Shown: positions 24,844 to 33,313, counted from the first letter of the stretch. The stretch: DNA of 33,435 nt from an uncultured Candidatus Saccharibacteria bacterium (GCA_947307355.1 CAMZIV010000004.1:1-33435); one strand, 5' to 3'. A program made the numbers and translations. The notes: generated by a model not told the origin, from the letters alone.

Positions 24844-26714
24844 TAATTATTCTCCTTTACTATTTTATATGTACTTACCATCTTTGCGGTCCACTTTTTA
24901 ATCTCATCATCGTTCTTTTCGGCGGCGCCAATTAGTTGATCTAGGTCACTCAAAAAACTTTCTTTAATTTTTATTGGCTGACCCACATGAATCAACTTAT
25001 TTGGCGTTTCTTTTAGCCCTTCTTCGTCCATCAACATTTCTTCATATAGTTTTTCACCCGGACGAAGCCCCGTAATTTTAATGTCAATATCTTTACCAGG
25101 CTCTAAACCCTTGTAACGAATAATTTGTTTAGCAAGATCATAAATCTTTACCGGCTTGCCCATGTCTAGTACAAAGATTTCGCCGCCGTCCGCATACACC
25201 GAAGCCTGCAAAATCAAACTTACCGCTTCTGGAATGGTCATAAAATAACGCGTGATGTCTTTGTGTGTTACTGTTACTGGGCCGCCGTTTTCAATCTGCT
25301 TTAAGAATAGTGGGATTACCGAGCCATTAGAACCTAAAACATTGCCAAACCTCACCGCTACATAATCCGTCTTGGACATCTTATTGTAAGTTTGGATAAT
25401 CATTTCGCAAATGCGCTTAGATGCGCCCATAATATTAGTTGGTTTTACAGCCTTGTCTGTGCTAACTAGCACAAATTTCTTTACGCCATATTTGTCCGCA
25501 AGTTTTACAGTATTCAAAGTGCCTAGACAGTTGTTCTTAATTGCCTCATTTGGACTTACTTCCATTAGCGGCACGTGCTTGTGTGCTGCCGCATGATATA
25601 CATGGTCTGGATGAAACTCCTGGAACACTTTTTCTAAACGAGCATAGTCACGCACAGAACCGATAATTGTTTCGAGATTCAGCCCAGGGTAATTGCGATA
25701 TAGCTCTTGCTGAATTTCATACGCATTGTTTTCATAAATATCAAAGATAATAAGAAGCTTCGGTCCGGCCTTAGCAATTTGGCGGCATAGCTCCGAACCG
25801 ATCGAGCCACCACCACCAGTTACCAAAATAGTTTTATTCATCAAATTATCAGTAATTTCTTCATTATTAACAATGATTTGGTCGCGCCCCAAAAAGTCCT
25901 CGTATTTAATCGGACGAATCTGCGCCACAATATTATTAACTTTTTGATCCATCGTTAGATAGATGGATGGCAAAATCTTTATTTCACACTTGGTCTTTTG
26001 GCATTCCGTTACTACACGGGCAATGTTTTCCTTACTTGCAGAAGGAATCGCAATGATAATTTGCTCTATTTTATATTTCTCTGCTGCTTCCTGGATAGCA
26101 CGGCGCCCGCCCACAATTTTGATGCCACGAATGCGTGTACCATGTTTTTGTTTGTCGTCATCAATAATACATATCACATGGTCACCACCATTATTGTTAT
26201 GGTGACGGTTAATTTCATCAATCAACATCCTGGCTGCTTCGCCACCGCCCACAATCATCGTACTCTTTAGATGATTTTTGTTTGGCAAAGTCCTAAGAAC
26301 TGCACGGCTAATGCGATACGAATAGCGTATGCCACAAGTAAAGAAGATTAGAAACGCCGCAAAGATAAACCAAAAGCTACTCGGCACCGGCATCGAAGCG
26401 ATTCCTTTATACGCAAAAATCAACAAATCCGACGCCACACAGGAGCACAAAATAGAAATCAGCTCCGGAATGGATGCGTATTTCCAAATCGAAGTATAAA
26501 GCCCGGCCGCAGCAAAAATTGCTATCACAATCGCGCAGTCCACCGGTAGCCATTGCACTACGGATAGCCAATAATCCTCCGGAATTTGCTTAAAATCAAA
26601 CCTTATCCAAAGCGCCAAAAGCGAAGCTAGGACCACCGAAATGATGTCAAGAAAAACTAGAGTTGTGATTTTAAAAATCTTACTACTCAAAATCATTAAT
26701 AGTCTATTTTTCAT
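24843..26714 (-). CDS. Membrane UDP-N-acetylglucosamine 4,6-dehydratase (PglF/WbpM/CapD)
   Basis: This enzyme makes UDP-2-acetamido-4-keto-2,6-dideoxyhexose from UDP-GlcNAc. The 623-residue protein has four N-terminal membrane helices (about 12-130), a first Rossmann domain with VGGGEAAR (from 154), and a C-terminal SDR domain with VTGGGGSIGSE (298-308). Catalytic Thr-Asp-Lys is at STDKA (418-422), and Met429 with Lys433 in NIMGASKR replaces the usual Tyr-x3-Lys pair, as in PglF and WbpM. It is the first gene of the island, behind a strong promoter. The start shows no Shine-Dalgarno sequence. Confidence 0.94.
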   Translation of the reverse strand: MKNRLLMILSSKIFKITTLVFLDIISVVLASLLALWIRFDFKQIPEDYWLSVVQWLPVDCAIVIAIFAAAGLYTSIWKYASIPELISILCSCVASDLLIFAYKGIASMPVPSSFWFIFAAFLIFFTCGIRYSYRISRAVLRTLPNKNHLKSTMIVGGGEAARMLIDEINRHHNNNGGDHVICIIDDDKQKHGTRIRGIKIVGGRRAIQEAAEKYKIEQIIIAIPSASKENIARVVTECQKTKCEIKILPSIYLTMDQKVNNIVAQIRPIKYEDFLGRDQIIVNNEEITDNLMNKTILVTGGGGSIGSELCRQIAKAGPKLLIIFDIYENNAYEIQQELYRNYPGLNLETIIGSVRDYARLEKVFQEFHPDHVYHAAAHKHVPLMEVSPNEAIKNNCLGTLNTVKLADKYGVKKFVLVSTDKAVKPTNIMGASKRICEMIIQTYNKMSKTDYVAVRFGNVLGSNGSVIPLFLKQIENGGPVTVTHKDITRYFMTIPEAVSLILQASVYADGGEIFVLDMGKPVKIYDLAKQIIRYKGLEPGKDIDIKITGLRPGEKLYEEMLMDEEGLKETPNKLIHVGQPIKIKESFLSDLDQLIGAAEKNDDEIKKWTAKMVSTYKIVKENN

Positions 26715-26754
26715 CTATAAGCAATCCACGTTTTTCTACAAATTTTCTAGAATA

Positions 26755-26783
26755 ATTATACCACTCTATCTGTATTTTTGCAA
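26755..26783 (-). promoter_or_regulatory. Main promoter of the polysaccharide island
   Basis: TTGCAA (26778-26783), a 17-base spacer and TATAAT (26755-26760) preceded by TGG lie on the minus strand, between the S8 terminator and the dehydratase ATG. The predicted leader is about 35 bases. Confidence 0.8.
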
Positions 26784-26799
26784 AGATAACCACTATACC

Positions 26800-26825
26800 A
26801 AAAATAGCCCCGCAGGGCTATTTTT
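26800..26825 (-). terminator. Intrinsic terminator after S8
   Basis: TAGCCC and GGGCTA, extended by five A-T pairs, enclose a four-base loop. The A and T runs on both sides would let it act in either direction. It closes the L3-to-S8 transcription unit 15 bases past the S8 stop. Confidence 0.9.
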
Positions 26826-26840
26826 GTGGTTCGTTTTTTA

Positions 26841-27242
26841 TTACCAAACACGTACCAAGATTTCGCCACCAAGGCCATTTTTCTTGGCTTCGCGACCAGT
26901 CATCAAACCTTTAGAAGTGGATACAATTACTGCACCACGACCAGATTTAACTACTGGAAGCTCAGCTGCCGCAGAGTAAACGCGACGACCAGGTTTAGAA
27001 ACCTTTGTAATCTCGTTGATCTTTGCAATTTCACCAGGATTGTTAATTACAACGTGGAGAATACCACGTGGAGTACCTTCCTGAATATCATAACTTGCTA
27101 GATAACCATTTTTTACCAAAATTTCTACAATCGCTACTTTGAGTTTGGAAGTAGGAACGAGAATTTCAGTCTTGTTTGCGCTGATCGCATTACGAATACG
27201 AGTAAGGAGGTCAGCGATTTGATCAGTAGATTGTAATGACAT
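26841..27242 (-). CDS. rpsH: 30S ribosomal protein S8 (uS8)
   Basis: S8 binds the central domain of 16S rRNA and is a primary assembly protein; in E. coli it represses the spc operon. The 133-residue protein starts DQIADLLTRIRNAI after a short leader and has the C-terminal signature VVKSGRGAVIVSTSKGLMTG and ends GGEILVRVW. It is the last gene before the terminator that separates the ribosomal genes from the polysaccharide island; L6, its usual next neighbour, is at 11642-12178. Confidence 0.97.
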   Translation of the reverse strand: MSLQSTDQIADLLTRIRNAISANKTEILVPTSKLKVAIVEILVKNGYLASYDIQEGTPRGILHVVINNPGEIAKINEITKVSKPGRRVYSAAAELPVVKSGRGAVIVSTSKGLMTGREAKKNGLGGEILVRVW

Positions 27243-27257
27243 ATTTTCTCCTTTCTC

Positions 27258-27527
27258 CTACCAGCTACTCTTTGTTACACCAGGAATTTCGCCCTTAGAT
27301 GCTTTTTCCCGGAAATTAATACGACTTAGACCAAAGCGGCGCATATAACCACGTGGACGGCCATCCAACATGTCACGGTTTTTGAGACGAGTTGGAGATG
27401 CGTTACGTGGAAGCTTTTGGAGACCTTCTAGATCACCAGCAGCTTTTAGTTCTGCACGCTTTGCAGCATATTTTTCATACATTTTGCGACGCTTTTCGTC
27501 ACGGAGAACTGCAGATTTCTTAGCCAT
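27258..27527 (-). CDS. rpsN: 30S ribosomal protein S14 (uS14, zinc-free form)
   Basis: S14 lies in the head of the small subunit. The 89-residue protein is the longer, cysteine-free type: no CxxC motif occurs, and the conserved C-terminal block [18 protein letters not shown] is intact, ending in GVTKSSW. Its ATG follows the L5 stop by one base, and a 15-base gap separates it from S8. Confidence 0.97.
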   Translation of the reverse strand: MAKKSAVLRDEKRRKMYEKYAAKRAELKAAGDLEGLQKLPRNASPTRLKNRDMLDGRPRGYMRRFGLSRINFREKASKGEIPGVTKSSW

Positions 27528-27528
27528 C

Positions 27529-28128
27529 TTACTTATCTCCTTTCACGAAAGGCATTCCGAAGAGTTCTAGCAATTTAGTGCTTCCTTCCTTTGAGCCATT
27601 TTTAATAATAAATGTTACTTCTAGACCATGAAGAACTGCTGCATCTTCGAAAGTAATTTCTGGGAATACAGTTTGTTCTTTGAGACCTAGGTTGTAGTTA
27701 CCTTGCTTGTCAAATGCAGTGCGAGATACACCGTGGAAATCACGAACGTGTGGCAATGCAATATTGATAAGACGATCTACGAATTCATACATCTTATCGT
27801 TACGTAGAGTAGTGAGATAACCAACTGGGGCACCCATTCCTTTACGAATTTTGAAAGATGCAATAGATTTCTTTGCGAGACGAGAAGTTGGGGCCTGGCC
27901 AGTGATTTTAGCCAAGGTAAGCTCAACAGTCTCTGTGAATTTCTTATCCTCACGCTTCTTGCCTACACCTGAGGAGACGATAACTTTCTTTAGCTCTGGA
28001 ACTTGGTTAATATTCTTAAGGCCGAGTTCTTTTGCTAGCTTCGCCTTGAGCTCTGTGTTGTAGAGAGCTTTGAGGCGTGGTTGTGCTTTAGCTGTAGTAG
28101 CTTTAGCAGCCGTTTTCTTTTCCGCCAT
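27529..28128 (-). CDS. rplE: 50S ribosomal protein L5 (uL5)
   Basis: L5 binds 5S rRNA and contacts the P-site tRNA. The 199-residue protein carries a Lys/Ala/Thr-rich N-terminal extension of about 20 residues, then the normal fold with [33 protein letters not shown], and the C-terminal [15 protein letters not shown]. Bacterial L5 is usually about 179 residues, so the extension accounts for the extra length. Its ATG overlaps the L24 stop in TAATG. Confidence 0.96.
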   Translation of the reverse strand: MAEKKTAAKATTAKAQPRLKALYNTELKAKLAKELGLKNINQVPELKKVIVSSGVGKKREDKKFTETVELTLAKITGQAPTSRLAKKSIASFKIRKGMGAPVGYLTTLRNDKMYEFVDRLINIALPHVRDFHGVSRTAFDKQGNYNLGLKEQTVFPEITFEDAAVLHGLEVTFIIKNGSKEGSTKLLELFGMPFVKGDK

Positions 28129-28424
28129 TACTTAGCTCCTTTCTTTGCTTTAGCGTCTTTTTTATCTGCTTTTTTAGCAGTTGCTTTCTTTTCTACCTTA
28201 GCAGCTTCAACAAGCTTCAAGTTAGACAAATCAATACCAACATGAATAGTTTTCTTGCCACCTTTTGGATTGTAGTAAGTCTTTTTCATGTGGCGTTCGC
28301 GTACTTCGATACCTTCTAGGCAAGCTTTATTAGCTTTGCGGTCAATCTTGACGATTTTTGCGGTTTTACCCTTGTTGTCGCCAGAAATAACAATTACTTT
28401 GTCGTTTACTTTTAAGTCTGCCAT
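28128..28424 (-). CDS. rplX: 50S ribosomal protein L24 (uL24)
   Basis: L24 starts large-subunit assembly by binding the 5' end of 23S rRNA. The KOW motif is at the N-terminus (KVNDKVIVISGDNKGKTAKI). I chose ATG 28424 (98 residues): it follows the L14 stop by one base and has GGAGGT eight bases upstream. An in-frame start at 28505 lies inside L14. The last 26 residues are a Lys/Ala-rich low-complexity tail, like those on L23, L22 and S5 here. Confidence 0.95.
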   Translation of the reverse strand: MADLKVNDKVIVISGDNKGKTAKIVKIDRKANKACLEGIEVRERHMKKTYYNPKGGKKTIHVGIDLSNLKLVEAAKVEKKATAKKADKKDAKAKKGAK

Positions 28425-28425
28425 A

Positions 28426-28794
28426 TTAGAGTACCTCCGGTGCAAGGCTGATAATCTTAGAAAAGCCGAGATCACGCAATTCGCGTGGGATAGGGCCAAA
28501 GACACGGGTGCCTTTTGGAGTCTTATCTTCGTTTACGAGTACAGCAGCGTTCTCGTCGAAGCGGATGGTAGAACCATCTGGACGGCGGATTGGGGCAACT
28601 GTACGTACGATTACAGCTTTTACTACAGCCTTTTTCTTTACGTTACCAGTAGGTGATGCTTCTTTTACAGAACAAGTCACAATGTCGCCTACTCTTGCAT
28701 ACCTAGCTCTAGTACCACCAAGGACACGGATTACTCCGAGCTCTTTTGCACCAGAGTTGTCGGCTACTTTTAATCTAGTTTCCTGTTGAATCAT
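28426..28794 (-). CDS. rplN: 50S ribosomal protein L14 (uL14)
   Basis: L14 lies at the subunit interface and contacts 16S rRNA. The 122-residue protein is highly conserved: [20 protein letters not shown] at the start, [18 protein letters not shown], then [18 protein letters not shown] and the C-terminal [14 protein letters not shown]. Length is typical. The ribosome-binding site for L24 lies in its last codons. Confidence 0.98.
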   Translation of the reverse strand: MIQQETRLKVADNSGAKELGVIRVLGGTRARYARVGDIVTCSVKEASPTGNVKKKAVVKAVIVRTVAPIRRPDGSTIRFDENAAVLVNEDKTPKGTRVFGPIPRELRDLGFSKIISLAPEVL

Positions 28795-28796
28795 AA

Positions 28797-29132
28797 TTAT
28801 TCCTCCCCTTCTTTCTCAGCAGCAATTTTGTCTGCGCCGACTTTTTCAGGAAGCTCAACGTTATTGACGTCTTCTTTAAGCTCAACGGTACCATGTGAGC
28901 GCTCGAGCACCTTTACCAAAGTGTAAGCTTTGGTCTTAGAAAGTGGACGAGTAGCTGCAATTTCTACACGGTCGCCGAGTTTGGCTTCATTTTTCTCATC
29001 ATGAGCAGTATATTTACGAGTTTTCGTGTACTGCTTGCGATAGAGTGGATGAGTTTCACGACTTACGATGGAGACGGTAATGGTCTTATCACGCTTGTCG
29101 GAGGTAACTGTCCCTACTAATGTGTGTGCCAT
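28797..29132 (-). CDS. rpsQ: 30S ribosomal protein S17 (uS17)
   Basis: S17 binds 16S rRNA early in small-subunit assembly. The OB-fold core is clear ([57 protein letters not shown]). At 111 residues it is longer than the usual 80-90; the extra C-terminal part is acidic (ending IAAEKEGEE). L29 normally sits between L16 and S17, but here the S17 ATG follows the L16 stop by one base. Confidence 0.96.
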   Translation of the reverse strand: MAHTLVGTVTSDKRDKTITVSIVSRETHPLYRKQYTKTRKYTAHDEKNEAKLGDRVEIAATRPLSKTKAYTLVKVLERSHGTVELKEDVNNVELPEKVGADKIAAEKEGEE

Positions 29133-29133
29133 A

Positions 29134-29553
29134 TTAGAACTCCTCTTTCTTAATAATTTTACATTTTACTGGCAACTTGTGAGAAGCAAGGCGAAGAGCC
29201 TCTTTTGCTTGCTCATCAGTTACGTCTGCGATTTCAAACATTACAGTACCAGCTTTTACCTTAGCGACGAAGAACTGTGGTTCACCTTTACCGGAACCCA
29301 TTTTTACGTCTAGAGGTTTCTTGGTAACTGGAGTGTGTGGGAAGATGCGAATCCAGATCTTACCACCACGCTTAATGTAACGGGTAATTGCTTGACGAGC
29401 TGCCTCGATTTGGCGGCTGTTGATACGTTCGTTGTCGAGAGACATAAGACCATAGTCACCAAATGCTACAGTGTTACAGCGGGTAGCAACACCTTCGTTT
29501 TTACCCTTACGTACCTTGCGGTGTGCAGTTTTCTTTGGAAGTAAAATAGCCAT
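29134..29553 (-). CDS. rplP: 50S ribosomal protein L16 (uL16)
   Basis: L16 organises the A-site region of the large subunit. The 139-residue protein shows KTAHRKVRKGKNEGVATR near the N-terminus, AARQAITRYIKRGGKIWIR, and the conserved loop MGSGKGEPQFFVAKV. Length is normal, so it carries no fused L29. Its ATG follows the S3 stop by one base. Confidence 0.97.
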   Translation of the reverse strand: MAILLPKKTAHRKVRKGKNEGVATRCNTVAFGDYGLMSLDNERINSRQIEAARQAITRYIKRGGKIWIRIFPHTPVTKKPLDVKMGSGKGEPQFFVAKVKAGTVMFEIADVTDEQAKEALRLASHKLPVKCKIIKKEEF

Positions 29554-29554
29554 A

Positions 29555-30181
29555 TTATTTCTCCCCCTTGTAGATCCAAACCTTTACGCCTACGATACCA
29601 GCAATAGTTGGTGCATGATGACAATGGAAGTCAATGTCTGCACGAAGGGTATGTAGAGGCACAGAACCTTCAATAAATTTTTCACGACGGCTCATCTCAG
29701 CACCGTTCAAACGACCGGATACCTCGATACGTACACCCTTAGCGCCAGCATTCATAGAAGACTGAAGTGCAGTCTTTACTGCGCGGCGGAAGTTCATACG
29801 CTTGCCAAGTTGGAAGCCGATATTTTCAGCTACGAGCTTAGCATTGAGCTCTGGTTTTTTAACTTCTTCAACGTTGATACGGATAGGACCGTCAACGATT
29901 TTTTCAAGCTCTTTCTTGAGCTCGTTGATGCCCGCACCTTGCTTACCAATTACAGCACCTGCTTTTGCAGTGAGAATAGTAATGGTAGTAAGATTTGCGG
30001 AGCGTTCGATATTGATACGTGCAATTGTAGGACGGCTTTTGAAGCGGTCTTCAATGAGTTCACGAATCTTTACGTCTTCCACTAGCCAATGGCGAAAATC
30101 ACTCTTCCTGGTAAACCATTTTGAAGACCAATCTTTGCTGACCTGGAGACGGTAAGAGATGGGATTAACCTTCTGACCCAT
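29555..30181 (-). CDS. rpsC: 30S ribosomal protein S3 (uS3)
   Basis: S3 forms part of the mRNA entry channel and helicase site. The N-terminal KH domain has the GxxG loop in AGAVIGKQGAGINEL, and the C-terminal domain has RRAVKTALQSSMNAGAKGVR, ISGRLNGAEMSR-like sequence (VSGRLNGAEMSRRE) and VPLHTLRADIDF. It is 208 residues, slightly shorter than E. coli S3, with almost no C-terminal tail. Its ATG follows the L22 stop by one base. Confidence 0.97.
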   Translation of the reverse strand: MGQKVNPISYRLQVSKDWSSKWFTRKSDFRHWLVEDVKIRELIEDRFKSRPTIARINIERSANLTTITILTAKAGAVIGKQGAGINELKKELEKIVDGPIRINVEEVKKPELNAKLVAENIGFQLGKRMNFRRAVKTALQSSMNAGAKGVRIEVSGRLNGAEMSRREKFIEGSVPLHTLRADIDFHCHHAPTIAGIVGVKVWIYKGEK

Positions 30182-30182
30182 A

Positions 30183-30584
30183 TTACTTTTTCTCCTTCTT
30201 TTCTGCTTCTTTAGCAGGAGCAGCCTTTACTTTCTCTTCGCCGGCGACCTCGACAAAGATATTGCTACTTACTTTTTCGTAAGGAAGGGCACGGCCGCGA
30301 GATGCTGGAACGTATCTACGCATGCGAGTACCGCTAGTTACAAAAATTCTTGCAATACGAATAGTTTTTGGATCGATGCTAACTTTGGAATTGTTAAGTA
30401 GGTTTGCGTTAGCAGATTCTACAGCTTTACGAACAGCTTTTGCAGCGCGACGTGGAGTATTCTCAAGGATTACTACAGCATCTGCTACATAGCGATCACG
30501 TACAAGAGCAGCTACAACGCTAGTCTTGCGTGGCATAGAATCAATGCCTTTTTCATATGCGTGTGCGAAATATGTCTTAGCCAT
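30183..30584 (-). CDS. rplV: 50S ribosomal protein L22 (uL22)
   Basis: L22 contacts all 23S rRNA domains and its loop lines the exit tunnel. The core contains MPRKTSVVAALVRDRYVADA, NTPRRAAKAVRKAVESANAN and the loop-region GTRMRRYVPASRGRA. The 133-residue length reflects a C-terminal Lys/Glu/Ala tail of about 20 residues. It starts two bases after the S19 stop. Confidence 0.96.
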   Translation of the reverse strand: MAKTYFAHAYEKGIDSMPRKTSVVAALVRDRYVADAVVILENTPRRAAKAVRKAVESANANLLNNSKVSIDPKTIRIARIFVTSGTRMRRYVPASRGRALPYEKVSSNIFVEVAGEEKVKAAPAKEAEKKEKK

Positions 30585-30586
30585 AA

Positions 30587-30880
30587 TTATGCCTTTCCTT
30601 TCGCAGCGGCAGCTTCAGCAGCCTTCTTACCGCCATGACGCTTAAATTTACGAGTTGGCGCAAATTCACCAAGTTTGTGACCGACCATGTTTTCGGAAAT
30701 GAAAACTGGTACGTGAACTTTACCGTTGTGAACGGCAATAGTGCGACCTACCATTTCTGGAGAAATAGTAGATTGACGTGCCCACGTCTTGATAACGGTG
30801 CGGTCTTCGCTGGAGAGAGCGGCAACTTTTTTCGCGAGTTTGTAGTCTACGAATAGACCTTTCTTAAGACTCCTCGACAT
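30587..30880 (-). CDS. rpsS: 30S ribosomal protein S19 (uS19)
   Basis: S19 lies in the head of the small subunit next to S13. The family signature is intact: [19 protein letters not shown], then [20 protein letters not shown] and [19 protein letters not shown]. The end is Ala/Lys-rich. At 97 residues it is slightly longer than usual. Its ATG overlaps the L2 stop in TAATG. Confidence 0.97.
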   Translation of the reverse strand: MSRSLKKGLFVDYKLAKKVAALSSEDRTVIKTWARQSTISPEMVGRTIAVHNGKVHVPVFISENMVGHKLGEFAPTRKFKRHGGKKAAEAAAAKGKA

Positions 30881-31716
30881 TATTTCCTCTTTCCTTCGTG
30901 GCGACTGCGCACGATCATTTTATTAGTTTTCTTATTGTGACGAGTACGATAGCCAAGTGTGAGCTGACCCCATGGTGTACGAGGAGCTTTACCTGAGCCG
31001 TGACGACCACCGTCACCACCACCGTGTGGGTGGTCTGTAGCGTTCATTACAACACCACGTACAGTTGGACGGATGCCTTTACGGCGACGGCGACCAGCAG
31101 CACCAATCTTTACGTTTTGGTGTTGGAGGTTTGATACCGTACCAATTGAAGCTTCACAAGCTACGAGTACTTTACGAACTTCGCCAGATGGCATTTTGAG
31201 AGTGGCATAGCCATTTTCTTTTGCCATAAGCTGAGCGGAAGCACCAGCAGCGCGCACCATTTGTGCACCTTTGCCAGGTTGAAGCTCAATTGCGTATACA
31301 AATGTACCGACTGGAATGTTTTCGAGTGGAAGACGGTTAGAATCTTCAACTTCGATTTCGTTACCAGTCTTAAAAGTGGTACCTTTAGTCATCTTGGTGT
31401 CTGCGATTACATAGTAATAAACACCATTTTCGTCCTTTACGCGTGCGATACGAGCACTACGGTTTGGATCGTATTCGATTTCTTCTACAGTGAAAGTAAG
31501 ATCCTTTGGTAGATTGTAAGTCATGATACGATAGTGACGTTTTACACCACCACCACGATGACGTACAGTGATACGACCTTGGTTGTTCTTACCTGCTTGT
31601 TGTTTCTTTGCAGCGAGCAAAGATTTCATTGGTTTATTAGTCGTGATCTGATCATAATCTTCGGTCGTCTTTTGACGTTGTGCCGGAGTGATCGGACGAT
31701 AAGCTTTAATAGCCAT
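30880..31716 (-). CDS. rplB: 50S ribosomal protein L2 (uL2)
   Basis: L2 is needed for subunit joining and supports the peptidyl-transferase centre. The 278-residue protein contains [18 protein letters not shown] and the C-terminal signature [20 protein letters not shown] with the conserved His, followed by [12 protein letters not shown]. Length is typical. Its ATG overlaps the L23 stop in TAATG. Confidence 0.98.
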   Translation of the reverse strand: MAIKAYRPITPAQRQKTTEDYDQITTNKPMKSLLAAKKQQAGKNNQGRITVRHRGGGVKRHYRIMTYNLPKDLTFTVEEIEYDPNRSARIARVKDENGVYYYVIADTKMTKGTTFKTGNEIEVEDSNRLPLENIPVGTFVYAIELQPGKGAQMVRAAGASAQLMAKENGYATLKMPSGEVRKVLVACEASIGTVSNLQHQNVKIGAAGRRRRKGIRPTVRGVVMNATDHPHGGGDGGRHGSGKAPRTPWGQLTLGYRTRHNKKTNKMIVRSRHEGKRK

Positions 31717-32090
31717 TACTTATTCTCCTTACCTGCATTCTTGTCTGCCTTAGCTTTTTTGTCAGCTTTAGCATCCTTTGCGCTGGTTTTAGTATCTTCT
31801 TCAGGCGTATCAAATACTTTGATAAAGTCGCCTTCTTTCAAAGTAACATATGCATACTTCTTGTCTTTGCGGTGAGTAATACCAGGATAAGCATGTTTGC
31901 CTTTGCTAAACTTGGTTTTCTTACCGTCGCGGATAAGAGTGCGAACATCTGTTACGGTTACGTTGAATTCTTTTTCAACCATCTTTGCTACGTCTTGCTT
32001 AGAAGCACTTAGTGCTACTGGGAAGACGTAAGTACGCTTGGTTTGTTCGAGGTAGCTTTTTTCAGTAGCACGTGGCTCAAGGATGTTCAT
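31716..32090 (-). CDS. rplW: 50S ribosomal protein L23 (uL23)
   Basis: L23 sits at the exit of the peptide tunnel and is the docking site for trigger factor and SRP. The core (about 95 residues) has EPRATEKSYLEQTKRTYVFP, KQDVAKMVEKEFNVTVTDV and YVTLKEGD. A Lys/Ala/Asp-rich C-terminal tail of about 26 residues brings it to 124. The tail would lie near the tunnel exit. The ATG follows the L4 stop by one base. Confidence 0.95.
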   Translation of the reverse strand: MNILEPRATEKSYLEQTKRTYVFPVALSASKQDVAKMVEKEFNVTVTDVRTLIRDGKKTKFSKGKHAYPGITHRKDKKYAYVTLKEGDFIKVFDTPEEDTKTSAKDAKADKKAKADKNAGKENK

Positions 32091-32091
32091 A

Positions 32092-32691
32092 TTACTTCTC
32101 CTCTCCCATTAACCATTTTTCAGTAGCCTTGAGGGCAGCTTCGCTAAATACGATTGCATCAGCATTTAGAATGTCGAATACATTAAGGTAAGTAGCGCGA
32201 ACTAGCTTTACGTTTGCAAGGTTGTTAGTTGAGCGAAGAACCTCTGGGGTTTTCTCTGCGGCAACAGCCAAAACGTTTTTACCTTCAAGTTTCATATCTT
32301 TAAGAACTTTAACTGCATCTTTGGTTTTGCCGGTGAGTTTTACGTCAGCAGCAAGAATAAAGATAGCTTTATCTGCGTTCTTCATAGATAGGGCTTGACG
32401 AACAGCAAGTTGTTTTGCTGAACGAGAGATTTTCTTGGTGAAGTTCTCTTCACCGGTGCGGCCGAAGGCTACACCACCATGGCGCCAGATAGGGTTACGA
32501 GTAGAGCCGAAACGAGCGCGACCAGTACCTTTTTGTTTCCATGGTTTCTTGCCACCACCACTTACTTCACCACGCTTCAAAGTTTTGGCGTGAGAGCTGC
32601 GGGAGTTTGCAAGATATGCATCGTAAGCGAGTTTTACGAGTTCGTGATTTTCTACGGTTAAACCGAAAATATCTTTGTTCAAAGTAGCCAT
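32092..32691 (-). CDS. rplD: 50S ribosomal protein L4 (uL4)
   Basis: L4 helps start large-subunit assembly, and its loop reaches the exit tunnel; in E. coli it also represses the S10 operon. The loop signature is intact: GGGKKPWKQKGTGRARFGST followed by RNPIWRHGGVAFG. The 199-residue length is typical. The ATG follows the L3 stop by one base. Confidence 0.97.
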   Translation of the reverse strand: MATLNKDIFGLTVENHELVKLAYDAYLANSRSSHAKTLKRGEVSGGGKKPWKQKGTGRARFGSTRNPIWRHGGVAFGRTGEENFTKKISRSAKQLAVRQALSMKNADKAIFILAADVKLTGKTKDAVKVLKDMKLEGKNVLAVAAEKTPEVLRSTNNLANVKLVRATYLNVFDILNADAIVFSEAALKATEKWLMGEEK

Positions 32692-32692
32692 A

Positions 32693-33313
32693 TTACTCCT
32701 TTCCCTCCACCGCTACGATACCTTTCTTTGGGCCAGGCACAGCGCCTTTAAGACCGATAAGGTTATTTGCAGCGTCAATATAAGCAACTACCAAGTTCTT
32801 TACAGTAACTTGATCGTGACCCATGCGGCCAGGCATTTTCTTGCCCTTCCAAACTTTTTGTGGGTACATAGAGCCGATAGAACCGACTTTACGAATGTCG
32901 CCCTTAAAGCCATGGGTGTTGCGGGATTCGTTAAAATTCCAGCGCTTTACAGTACCAGCGTAGCCTTTACCTTTGCTGGTGCCAGTAACAGTAACTTTGT
33001 CACCGAGTTTGAAAGCTTCTACGGTGATAGTATCACCGAGTTTCATGCCTTCTGGGATTTCGTTTACGCGGAATTCCTTGAGTACTTTAGGATTGATATT
33101 TTCACCAGCCTTTTTAGCGTGGCCAGTAACCGACTTGCTCAGATTCTTACCCTGACCAAAACCAAATTGCACAGCATTATAACCGTCTGTTTCGACAGTT
33201 TTTATCTGAGTCACTGTGATTGGTCCGGCTTGAAGGACGGTTACAGGAGTAACAACGCCATCATCACCGATGATCTGGGTCATACCAATTTTGGTGCCGA
33301 GAATGACTTGCAT
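32693..33313 (-). CDS. rplC: 50S ribosomal protein L3 (uL3)
   Basis: L3 is an early assembly protein near the peptidyl-transferase centre. The 206-residue protein starts VILGTKIGMTQIIGDDGVVT and has the conserved loop region RNTHGFKGDIRKVGSIGSMY followed by GKKMPGRMG. AAAGGAAAGG upstream supports the ATG. The 122 bases to the window edge contain no S10 gene, which is usually the first gene of this operon, so L3 appears to lead the unit unless S10 lies further upstream. Confidence 0.97.
   Translation of the reverse strand: MQVILGTKIGMTQIIGDDGVVTPVTVLQAGPITVTQIKTVETDGYNAVQFGFGQGKNLSKSVTGHAKKAGENINPKVLKEFRVNEIPEGMKLGDTITVEAFKLGDKVTVTGTSKGKGYAGTVKRWNFNESRNTHGFKGDIRKVGSIGSMYPQKVWKGKKMPGRMGHDQVTVKNLVVAYIDAANNLIGLKGAVPGPKKGIVAVEGKE

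Noticed and set aside
12226-26714. A mobile element carrying the polysaccharide island.
   Set aside because: No transposase, integrase, tRNA attachment site or terminal direct repeats were seen at either junction, so only an insertion or rearrangement of unknown mechanism can be stated.
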